The notes below the pieces were generated by a model. That model worked only from the letters and a program-made list of their open reading frames with translations, ran no database searches and was not told the origin of the DNA. Both the position numbers and the translations under genes were made by a program. This document shows, one piece after another, positions 13,341-23,340 of a stretch of DNA of 64,000 nt (within the stretch, counting starts at the first letter, position 1; each line of letters starts with the position of its first letter). This DNA is from Alitta virens. Its lineage: Eukaryota > Annelida > Polychaeta > Phyllodocida > Nereididae. Location of the stretch: positions 12,764,438 through 12,828,437 of the forward strand of contig OW028584.1 in the NCBI GenBank assembly GCA_932294295.1, given 5' to 3'.

Positions 13341-16300
13341 TTAAGGGGGTTTTACATAAATCACACAGTCTCCCTCATCAGATTGCTTGTTGAATGACGT
13401 GTGCGTATATTTTGAACACTTTTTGCTCAGACACCAGAGTGCGCAATACTTGTGTGATTCCATCTTGCTATTAAGCTTCAGATGACCTTTTGGTGTTAAT
13501 CCACTTGGCTTGAATAAGGCTGATGAGCCAGCCTGGCGTTCCATATTCATATCTCTCACATCTGTAAAAGTGAGTAAAAGAATAAATAATTCGTTAATTT
13601 GCATTTGCAATTAATAATCTACTTATTCATTGTTTCTGCTTCTCTTGAGCAACACCCACCATAAGCAACCGCAACAAGAATGCATCAGCATTTTCCTTAC
13701 AAAATATTCGCTCCACAAACGACCGACTTACCCAATGCCACCACGAAATAACACAAGAACCCTGACTAAACCGTCAATTTTAGTAATTTTTTGGTTCACA
13801 CGATCTCACTTGAATGAACGCCATGTTTGCTTACTCAGCATATTGCCGCATGTGTACACAAGGTGGCAGTTCCTAAGGGCCATTTAGTGGATACTACAGA
13901 AATGGTCGTTCACATTTATTTGCAATTAAGACTTCACACTTCTGAAGAAGCCAAAAAGTCAAAGGACTATAACACTTCAATTGAACAAACAGTAGTCTGC
14001 AATTTTTAATTACATGTGGTTAATTAGTGTCGTACAATTGCAGAAGTGTTGATTGGTTTTACAGCAGATCAAAACTATCAAGTCTGTGCAATTAAAGCTA
14101 CGAAATGTTTTTTTTTTTTTGTCTTGTTAATAAACTTAAATACAGCTTTTTTTGTAAAATAATCATTTACCAATTTTGACCATCATGTTTCACTAACTTG
14201 GGCAATATAATATTCAATTGTAAGTCATTAATCTCCATAACTGCAAAGATATATCCTACAAGATTGCTGGTGGGCCTTTATGAGATCGTCATCAGCCTGA
14301 CTAAGCTTGGCTAACTAGAGACCAAGACATCACAGGGATCTCTGTGCCTGGTCTAATCGGTCTTTATATTCAATATAATATTTCAGAGTGCTCCATTGTA
14401 ATACTGTGACGTTGTATTGCCGTGATCACTTTGTAATCATGTGTATTGACACATCATTGAAATCTGCCAGCAACATAGTATTTATGATAAACAAGGTACA
14501 TGAAAATTCTCAACAGGTGGCAGCACATGTCGGTCGCAGTGTCCTCTAGCGGTAGTACATCACGGTATTAGAACCTCACGGTATCACAATGGAGCACTCT
14601 AATTTACTAATATTTTTATTATTCAGTTCTTCCTAGACCCAAGTACACAAATCCCTGTGCAAGATACAAGCATTGTTTGATTGTTTTAGTGGCTGATGAC
14701 TAAAATAAGACATACCAGGGCAAAGCAGGTCTTCCGTGGTGACAGCATCCCATGGTTTGGAGAAGCAATCGTTTGCATTTACAGACATCATATGGGTGTA
14801 CCTTTTGGCCCAGCAAAGTCCATCATCACATGGTAAAGGATTTCCATTAAGTAACAGGTTGAGCTTATGGCACGTTTCGCCATGACACCACTTAAAAAGA
14901 CTTTCAAAACTGGTTAGCTGATTACCCCTGAGATATAAATTCAGTAAATGGGACATGTTTCTGGTGACTGCTGAATCAAATGAAGTCATGCCATTGAGTT
15001 GGATTGTAATAGAAGATAAACCAGTTAGATTCAAAAAGTCATCTTTGTGGACCACACTGATTTTGTTGCCGTCAAGGTTTAGATTTGTCAAGGAGTGTCC
15101 AATCCTATTCACTGGTAACACCGTTGTCAAGTGATTTTCATTGAGATACAACACTTTCAAAGCGTTGCAGCCTTTGAAATAATCAGCTTGTAGAGATGTG
15201 ATTTCATTACGGTATAGTGCCAAATATTGTAAATTTGCACAGGACCCCTCTAGATCTGGAGCATTTGTAAGTTTGTTTGCTGCCATACTCAGGGAAGTCA
15301 AGCGATTGTTCTTAAAAGTACCTTTTGGAATGAAGGTAAGTTTGTTGTAACTCAGTTCAAGCCAGGAAAGTCCAGGCATTAATGATAAATTTGGAGCCAT
15401 TGTGAGTAGATTGTACGTAAGGGACAAACTTCTTAATGCAGGGAGATTCACTGTCAGGTGTTTTCTATTTTTCTCTTCAGTGTTGCAAGAAGATACTGAA
15501 AAGTTTTTCAAGCCATTAGCCCTGAGATCAAGGTAGGCTAAAGAGTTCAACCTGTCCATCACCTGGTATTCTACACAGTTGATTGCATTGCTTGACAGTA
15601 TCAGGTAGCTAATTGGCTTAAAACTAGGAAATTGGTCAATCTTTGTGTTAGTTAATGAAATCTTATACAGTGAAACAGAATCGTTAAGAACAGGGGCAGT
15701 TTCAAGAGACTCACAATCCTCCATTGACAAAGTAGACAATTTCCTAAGTCCAAAGAATGTGTTCGGTTGAGATGTTTGAAGCTGTTTGTTTTTACTCAGG
15801 TGGAGTGTTTGCAGAGAATTCAGTCCACGAAAACTGAAATCTGGCAGGTCAACGAAGTCATTCTCATTCAAGTGCAGTTCATGCAACTTACTAAAACCGT
15901 CAAAGTAACCATTTGGTATTGAGGATAATTTGCATGCAATCAGGTAAAGTCTTTGCAGGCTTGCCTTAAGTGGTGTCATGTTTGGCAAGGATGCAATAGG
16001 ATTGTGACTGATTGATAACCCAAATATGTTTTCATAATCAATGATGTTGCTCATCGACAAGTTTGCAATTGAACATCCTGCTAATTCCAAACTTTGCAGA
16101 GAGGATTTTAGATAAATCAGGTCTGGGATGAAGTTCAGATTAAGATTTCCTTGAAGGTAAAGGTAGGTGACCTTTGACCCATTAAAAGCATATTTCGAGA
16201 TGTTTGTGATCGAGTTTTGTGCGAGGTGCACTCGAGCGAGGTTTTTCAAACCCACAAAATCATTTGCACCGATTGCTTGAATATTGTTACCAGTCAGGTC

Positions 16301-16429
16301 AATTTCTGTAACATCTGAAGGAATATCTGGTGGAATTTCTGAATATTGTTTTCCACTCCCATTGTATGTTAATGTCAATCCATATTCAATCTCAATTATT
16401 AGTAATAAATAAAAGTATTCCACAAACAT
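13341..16429 (-). CDS. Secreted leucine-rich-repeat protein with PAN/apple-like C-terminus, two exons
   Basis: Proposed structure is complement(join(13341..13561,14716..16429)), 644 residues. Exon 1 starts at an ATG followed by a hydrophobic stretch (YFYLLLIIEI) that can act as a signal peptide. It then encodes roughly twenty LRR units (LxxLxLxxN) and an LRRCT cap with cysteines near 534, 539, 555 and 570. No LRRNT cysteines precede the first repeat. The donor CCTG|GTATGT (phase 1) pairs with acceptor TTTTACAG|ATGTGAG. The joined frame reads on through 72 residues with the pattern CALWCLSKKC and a later GDCVIY, which suggests a PAN/apple fold. No membrane segment follows, so an extracellular recognition or adhesion role is inferred; the ligand is unknown. 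Reading straight through the donor gives 598 residues and is the alternative. Confidence 0.8.
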
Positions 16430-16637
16430 GTTGAAAGAATGAATGGAGACACGGTGACCATCAAGTTACAACCACACAAGTCATCTAACTCTCACTATCA
16501 CTGTCAAGCAAAAAGGGAGCTTTTTTTGTAGCGTAATACCTCAAAATTACTCTGATAATTATAGCAATTACAGTGAAAATCGTTATTACCCAACCAAGCA
16601 ACTCACAATCACAAGAACGCTAGGTTCCAAACTCTCA

Positions 16638-16657
16638 GGGGGGGGGGGGGGGGGGGG
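16638..16657 (+). repeat. G20 homopolymer
   Basis: An uninterrupted run of 20 Gs about 210 bases upstream of the LRR gene start. Length may be affected by sequencing or assembly error. Confidence 0.8.
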
Positions 16658-16659
16658 TG

Positions 16660-17570
16660 CCGTCACCTTAATTTAAAATGTACCGGGTGATTTAAATCAA
16701 TTGTCCCTAGTTAAAAAAGGTTATGTCACAATGTCAATTTTGTTGAGTTTTACCCAGGTAGACCCATAGATATAGTCTGATCAAGGTACAATTTCTAGGA
16801 ATTTCATTGCAAGAAAAGTCGAGCCATGTCTAGGGAATTAAACAGGAATTTTAATGACCCTTTGCTAGAGAAAATTAACTCCTGAAGAAGCTTGAAAATG
16901 ACTTGGTCAGTTAGAAGGGATGATAATAAAATTATATGTGTGCCCAGAATTCAACTGTTTAAATTGGGCATAGTGACCAAGTTTAAATGCATTAAAACAA
17001 AACTTGACTGCATTTAGTTATTTAACTAAAAAAGTATGTATAGCATTTATGAGGAAAGTTTTATTGATTTAAGAAGAAGCAATTGACGACAACCATGTTA
17101 TGTTTTTAATGAGTTAATTTGGACTGTAAAATAGATAAATGCTGGAGCTGTTTTGAATACAATGCACTCAAATCCAAGCACTTCCTGCATATTTAAGAAT
17201 GTTGTTGACAATTACTCCTAACATAATCATTGAAGTATGCATGCATTCTACCTCAACGTACTCAACTTGCAGTAATATAGTCGACACAATGAGTAAAATT
17301 TGTAATATCTATGAAAATTTAAAGATTTGCGTTTATTGAACAAGTGGACTTATATTGTAAACCGAAGGATAAGTAAATATATCAAATCCCCTAGCAAATG
17401 TAATCAAATTAATATTTCTATTAATAGTCTTTAAAGATTCACACCAGTGCATCACTGCTTATCTATGCAGATTAGCATCCCCCTATCTTTGGGGTGAAAG
17501 TTTCACCACTTGTCAATGTGTTTGCAGTAGCAGCAGCCTTAGCATCACTTGTGACTTGTTTTAATTTGTT
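16660..17570. other. Intergenic DNA between the LRR gene and a retroelement remnant
   Basis: Unique-looking AT-rich sequence. No exon or repeat was recognised. Confidence 0.5.
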
Positions 17571-17573
17571 ACC

Positions 17574-18870
17574 ATGGCTAATAAGGATTTTGATTTTTGG
17601 GATTGGGCTAAGGAGAGCAGGTTTGTTTCTGATGCCCAAAAAGCTTTAAGTACTCAAGGACTATGCGATCTGGAAGTCCTGCTTCTTACTAAACCTAGAG
17701 ATATTAGAAGAACTGGGATTTCTGTGGGCCAGGACGTGCTTGTGACGAAGGCCCTGGGTACCGTGGAATACTCACTTCATGGAGTCAGAGGGACCAGCCA
17801 CGCCAGCCACGCCAGCCCCCAGCCCAGCATCTGTGACTGAAGAAAGTGCACCTGAACAGGCTTTGGATCCATAAGAAGGGCAATTTGGATTATATGCTAT
17901 CAGTGTTGCTAAATGGTGGCACTCTCCCAGCAGTGAAGGAAGAAGTCCTGCCATGGCTTATGATCCACAGATCCTGCTAAACAGGAAATAAGGCAGAAAA
18001 GATTGCAAACTTTATGCCAGAGAAAGTAAAAGAATGGCTGCAGGGAAAGAGAAGAGGCAGGATGACAAGAGAAGAGACAGGATGTATGACAGCAGGCTCA
18101 TGTTTGAGGCACATCTCAGTCCTAGCATCTTTAATGAACTGTCCCAAGCTGTCAGATGCATTATGGCAATTAAGAGCAATAACGTTGTGGATCCAGCTCA
18201 GCGCATCACATTCCTTGGAATCCAATACCTGGACATTGTCACTTCCCAAGGAGAAATTTGATACCTTTCTGCACCAAATAAGAGATTTTAATCAGCACAA
18301 ATAATTTAAAAAAATGCAACTGGGAAGTGTTCTTGGGCCAGCCAGCTAATCCAAGGGGTGGTAGGCCCCACCTGTGATGTATTTTTGATTTTACTAACTT
18401 GTTACAGGCTCCCTCACACAGAACCAGGGTTACAAAGGGCATGTGCCTAGATTTTTCATGGTGGCTTGCATTTTCTGTGCATTTCAATGACACTTTACTC
18501 ATGATTGGGTGGGTGGGTGATTAGGGCTTTATGTCCTGTATTTCTGCACCAATTGGGCTAATTAGGACAGGCAGAGACCATGGCAATGAGACAAAGGATG
18601 AAACAGCCATCCAACTTAGGCTCGACCGGGAATCGAACCCGGGACCCAGCGGTTGGAAGCCCAGAGCGCTACCTCTGAGCTAGGCCTCCGCCCATACTCA
18701 TGATTGATACAAGGCCTTATGCCCCTTTATGTATTTATGCCTGCCCCCAAGGAGGGGGTGGTCATTTTGCTAGTTCAGCTTTTAATATTCAGTGGAGTAT
18801 ATTGCCATGGAGACTAGATGTCATTGCAGATGCCTTCAGTCAAATCCATGAAGCAGCTCGTTAGACAATA
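17574..18870 (+). mobile_element. Degenerate DIRS-like (tyrosine-recombinase class) retroelement
   Basis: An ATG in strong context (ACCATGG) opens an 88-codon Gag-like frame beginning MANKDFDFWDW. Stops and frameshifts follow. Further fragments resemble the reverse transcriptase and RNase H of DIRS-type elements: RITFLGIQYLD at about 18200-18232, then WASQLIQG at 18334 onward, an arginine/leucine-rich connection ending near FHGGLHFLCIS, and after a SINE insertion GGGGHF followed by FNIQWS from 18751. Large parts (most of the RT palm and any recombinase) are missing. The assignment rests on these short motifs. It is clearly a dead retroelement, but the class is less certain. Confidence 0.55.
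18508..18694 (-). mobile_element. tRNA-derived SINE (family 1), full-length copy with target-site duplication
   Basis: In minus orientation: a tRNA-like head (GCCTAGCTCAGAGGTAGCGC as A box region, GGTTCGATTCCCGG as B box, TTCCAA anticodon-loop region as in tRNA-Gly(UCC)), then a body with GGATGGCTGTTTCATCC and CCTAATTAGCCCA, ending in a CACCC-type tail. It is flanked by a perfect 12-bp duplication TACTCATGATTG at 18496-18507 and 18695-18706, and it interrupts the DIRS-like remnant. Confidence 0.9.
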
Positions 18871-19178
18871 ATTAACTCTTTTTGTTCTTGACTTATGCGA
18901 CACTGTTTATTCAAGCCTTTTCATTTTTCTGTTTTTTAAATGTTATTTACAATATCACTAGTTAGGCATTTTAGTGTACTCTCTACTTGTGGTGTTTTAT
19001 CTATGTTTATTTGATCTTTGTTTTAATGTCATTACTATGCAAGCATATTGTTCAAGATTATTGGCGCATCATTATTGTAGTTATTAAGTTTAATAAATTT
19101 TGCACATCTTTACTTGTTTCTTTGTGTGATGTCTTTAAGGGAAATTTCTATTAGTCTATGAAGATGCTTATCTTTTTG

Positions 19179-19582
19179 TTAGCTTGTCTGTCTCACTTCA
19201 CATACAGATGTTCCATTGTGTTGAACTTCCATTCTAATGTGATGAATGAACCTAAAGCTCAAGCCATATTCACAATGGAATGTACAATCAAAGAGTTGAC
19301 CATTTCCTGAAATTACTGGTGCTGCCACCTGGGCAATACCAGAGTGACCATCACAGGTGGTGCCACCTATACATTTTGGGAAAATCATGACAGAGAGTCC
19401 ATCTTGTGGAGAACATGTGACATTGCTTGTGATGGTAATCACAGGATATCTTTCAAAGTTCTGATAGATCATGATAACCTTATCATTGTAAGCTTGTCCA
19501 ATAATTTCACAGGTGTTCAAGTCTTTGTCCGTAAGTACAGTGGTAGCGGGGTAAGCAGATAAATCAGGCAGCGTCCCATACA
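19179..19582 (-). CDS. Orphan exon: cysteine-rich galactose-binding-like (F-type-lectin-like) domain
   Basis: Acceptor CAACCTCAG at 19583-19591 opens a frame of about 130 residues. It begins VYGTLPDLSAYP, continues with TDKDLNTC, several hydrophobic strands, CSPQDGLSVMI, GTTCDGHSG, LFDCTFHCEYG, and ends NGTSVCEV. The 'D.D..TC ... CEI/V' arrangement is typical of discoidin/fucolectin-like domains in secreted invertebrate proteins and receptors. The exon probably ends at 19197 (TGTGAA|GTGAGA donor). Reading through gives a stop a few codons later, so 19179 may be the end of a short form. The incoming phase is 1, which fits a signal-peptide exon upstream, but none was found. It could belong to a larger receptor or be a solitary relic. 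Confidence 0.5.
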
Positions 19583-19655
19583 CTGAGGTTGTTTGCGGCA
19601 AGAGATATACTCGTCTGTCTGGTTCTGCTGTTTTGGTGGTTGATGATTCAGTAGA

Positions 19656-19742
19656 ACTCGGCGGGTCACCCGTAGAACCCGGCGGTTAACCCGTAGAACC
19701 CGGCGGGTAACCCATAGAACCCAGCGGGTAACCCGTCGGGTG
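19656..19742 (+). repeat. Four-copy ~22-bp GC-rich tandem repeat
   Basis: Unit close to CCCGTAGAACCCGGCGGGTAA, repeated about four times with few changes. It contrasts with the AT-rich surroundings. Confidence 0.8.
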
Positions 19743-20456
19743 CTGCCAGGCCACTTTTTGCTGCCAGAATCCGTCGCCAACCCGGCGAAAAAAGCTGTTA
19801 CACAACCGTTACGTCACTCTACGGGTTCACTACGGCTAAAACAGCCTAGTGTGACTGGGGCTTAAGTCTGATGAATTCAATAGAACCATAGGAAAACTTG
19901 CAGGTTAGTTCTGTCGCGGGCTGATGTGGGCCTAATGTCATGCCAATGACACTAATGCATTGTTTTGTTCAATGCCTACAACATAATAAGAGATTGTGCC
20001 TTCTTTGGTAAATAGACACTCAATGCAATGTTGCCATGATGTAATTTCAACCTATTGCCGTCCCCCAATTTGTTTTGTCTTTTATTTTTAATGATTTAAT
20101 TAAATCAGTCCGAGGCACTTATTTGTCACTTTATTCCACTGCCATCTATGGGAGAGAAACAGACTACAAAAACGTTTGATTCACTGTATAGTTTTAGACT
20201 AAACTCCCATCCAAATGATGCTAAAGACGTCATTTTTGTGATCTAAACTGGAAACACACTTTACACAACAGATCTGGATTTTAACCGTCCCATTACAAGG
20301 TTGTATGACATGGCTAACTATAATAGATCAACTGCACAAATGGTTCTGCATGCTTTGCATGTGGTGTTTATATTGAGGTATAGACATATTAGGTTTATAT
20401 TGTCTTTCACATTATGCATAAATGTTTCCATTATAACAATATTATTATATTGTCAC

Positions 20457-20567
20457 AGCCATCCAACTTAGGCTCGACCGGAATCGAACCCTATACCACG
20501 AATGGAACCCAGGACCCAGCCGTTGGAAGCCCAGAGCGCTACCTCTGAGCTAGGCCCCCGTCCCCAC
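20457..20567 (-). mobile_element. SINE family 1, head-only copy with internal 9-12 bp duplication
   Basis: The tRNA-like head and the first body bases are present. The 3' tail half is absent. The B-box region is partly duplicated ('GAATCGAACCC' followed by 'GAATGGAACCC'). It sits at the edge of the dispersed repeat that starts at 20570. Confidence 0.8.
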
Positions 20568-20569
20568 TC

Positions 20570-22040
20570 TAGTGACATAACTTAAAAATCATGTGTTATT
20601 CTGAAGTAAATCATAGCAGTCGGACATGTGTATGCTGCGTGGCTGTAAACTGTCAAGGAAGTGTGACTTTATATCCTTTCAAATATTTTATCGTGTAGAG
20701 TACATTTTTTAGGTGTCATTACCAAAGGGTTAACTGACAGCTGACTGAACCACTTAGCAAGATTACAAAGTTAGGGCTGGCAAATCTCCTGCATCCCATA
20801 AGTTTGCATATTTAATGTCCCATATCAAAACAAAAACAGGCCGAAATGACATTACAATAAGTCAACATTTTCTTGCATTCATTTCGGTAATGACCTACTG
20901 TTATATTCACTAAAGTATATAGTATTCAAAATAAATGTCCACTTGTTTTTAGAACAAGTCAAACTCCAAACTTTCTGGGTCATTAAAACATTTCTGTGAC
21001 ACACTGCTTTTTCTGACTACGATAAATTACCATAATGATGACAAGAAGGCAAAAAATTAGCACATTGGAAAGATGGAAACTTCAGGTGGTAAAAAGAGAG
21101 GTTTCTATGAGTTATATGTTAGATATATTTCCTTCAATTACCAATGATAAGCCAGGAGTAGACAAAAGTGACTGGCTTTGGCCAGTTACAGCTACAGCCA
21201 GGAATCGGTCAATACAGCTGTCTAGAATGGACCACATTTTATGCATGAAAATAACTGTACATGTATTAAGAAGCTTTAACCATTTTAGTATGATAGTGCA
21301 TGACCTCAGGTGATTATTGATGGTTATTTTTGTTCGAAATATCGATACCGATCGATGCCGATAATAGCATAAAAGCAATTAAAAATTATAAAAGGAGATC
21401 TCCCATCATCTGCTGGTCTTGCATCATATATTATAGATGAGTGAGGTTGTTAGAAATTTTAGTTTGGGCAATTCAAGCTCCTAGCGCTGTGTTTTGACAC
21501 ACAACCTCTGCTGATATTGTAGCGCCTAGCAAAAAAGTGGTTAAATTGGCGAACAGAACAATTTTTTCAGTTTTTCAAAGTGCCTCTGCTACGTCATAAT
21601 TGGTTGTAATTGTTTGTAGATTTAAGCTGTTAAAAGCCATTGAATACCTCCAACTAACCTTGAATGTTTATAAAACACAGTAATTAACTTATTAGGATAA
21701 TCCCTCTGTTGGTCAAATCCCTTGGCTGATTGGGCACATTCAATGACTTTTGGAAAGTTGTTTTCACTGTTTTTAAACAAAATTTGGCATGGTTAATTTC
21801 AGTGTATACCCAACTCACTGTGTCACCACTAATATGCTAGGCACTCTATAAGATTGCCTGGCCGGAGTTAAAATCCCGTTGCCTGGATTGACTTTACATG
21901 GCGTTGGCAACGCCCGAGAAAAAGGGGTGAATATTTTCAACGTATGCTCTAAACACCTTGATGTTGTGAGGGTGATTAAATTGGTATTGGATGCATTGAT
22001 TAACTACAAGGATAGGACCAACCATTGCATTGCAGTGCCA
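20570..22040. repeat. Dispersed repeat copy, inverted relative to blocks at 0.74-3.8 kb
   Basis: Bases 20570-20790 match 741-960 and bases 21190-22040 match 2940-3780, both as reverse complements. A short part around 21180-21245 also matches the MITE interior seen at 47.4 kb. The open frames here are not protein-like. Confidence 0.7.
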
Positions 22041-23205
22041 CCGTAACGATACGGGTATTGATAACCGTTATGTAATAATAACGATACACTTGAACGGTAT
22101 GCAGAGCAGCATTTTCGAGGAAAATAAGACACCTGCTACCCAGATATTCCAGCATTCGTGAAGAAAAATATTGCAGTTATTCAATGAAGATATGTTCTTT
22201 AAATTTGATAGAATCTTTTAATTATTTTAAGGTTGATAATAAACTTTTATATATATGTACTAAATTACTAATTGACAAAATTTAACGATACGTATCATGA
22301 TACGTAATGTATTGGTTTTACTGTATCATTTTAAAGATAAAGGTGTACCGCCCTTATATATAATGTTACTAGCTCTGACTCAATAAGCATAGTACTGACA
22401 TTGTGGAACTAGGTTAGAATTTCAAGGTTGATGATTATGGCCATTGGGTGAAATATGCAGAGAAGTAGACAACTTCCTCAATGAAGTGCATGCTATTATT
22501 TTGACTAAGATAGCAATGTCACAATAGACAACTTTTACATAGTTAATTTTAATCAATAGTAAAATATGTTCCAACTTAGCAGTGATATATCCATGCTTTT
22601 TCAAGCCCCCGACATTCCAATAGATATCATCTTCCTTTTACGAGAATTAAGTTTTCTGAGAAATATAGTGGAATGTCTTAATGGAATTTATTACCTGAAA
22701 ATATAATGACTTCATATACACTTAATGTATTTAGAATACAAATTAAGAAATGGACATTAAATAGAGAAGTTAGAGACATTATTGGTAATATCTGTAATTG
22801 TCTATTTCTTTTTGTCTTACATTGTATAATAGTATTCAATTTACATGTATATTGTATGGTTAACCTATTGTTTTTTTTATTAATAACAAGCCTTTTTTTA
22901 ATTTACTGTTTACTCTACTCAATAGGGCTGGGGGCTTAGATCAGTGGTAGCGCGCTGGGCTTCCAACCACTGAGCCATTGGGTCCCGGGTTCAATTCCTG
23001 GTGGAGCCTATGTTGGATGGCTGTTTCATCCTTCGTCTCATTGCCATGGTCCCTACCTGTCCTAATTAGCCCATCAGTTGAAGAAAAACAGGACATAAAG
23101 CCCTAATCCACCACGACCACCACTCTACTCAATAAATACATATTCATAATGTTATTTCTTTGACTGTCTGCCTGTTGATGTTACTATAGTGTAATATTCT
23201 GAGGC
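22040..23205 (+). mobile_element. LINE 3' end with nested SINE (copy of an inverted duplicate)
   Basis: An in-frame stretch WNLLPENI followed by SYTLNVFRIQIKKW (22682-22760) is the hallmark C-terminus of a non-LTR reverse-transcriptase protein. The frame ends near 22939 inside the nested SINE. The whole segment, including its SINE, occurs in inverted orientation at 38634-39785. Upstream parts of the LINE are missing. Confidence 0.65.
22925..23121 (+). mobile_element. SINE family 1, full-length, nested in the LINE end
   Basis: The head (GCTTAGATCAGTGGTAGCGC, GGGTTCAATTCC) and body are as in the copy at 18508. The tail is CCACGACCACC. The 13-bp target duplication ACTCTACTCAATA lies at 22912-22924 and 23122-23134. 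The head carries a small duplication near the anticodon-stem region (ACTGAGCCATTGGG). Confidence 0.9.
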
Positions 23206-23239
23206 TAACAAGAATTATACGTGAATTTGGGACAATGAG

Positions 23240-23335
23240 AAGTCCTTTTTCTGTTCGAGACCTAATTAGAGACAGGATCCATTTGTGGCTTTGTGGTTTC
23301 TTTCACACATGTAATGTGTACAACATTTACCTAGC
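23240..23335. repeat. Short dispersed repeat block, inverse of 1281-1370
   Basis: Contains GAGACAGGATCCATTTGTGG and AAAAGGACTT-like words in reverse complement to the copy near 1.3 kb. Confidence 0.65.
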
Positions 23336-23340
23336 ATTTC

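Noticed and set aside
22706..22939. 77-residue hydrophobic frame taken alone as a small membrane protein gene
   Set aside because: The in-frame upstream WNLLPENI and the second copy at 38.9-39.2 kb show it is the tail of a LINE protein plus untranslated sequence.
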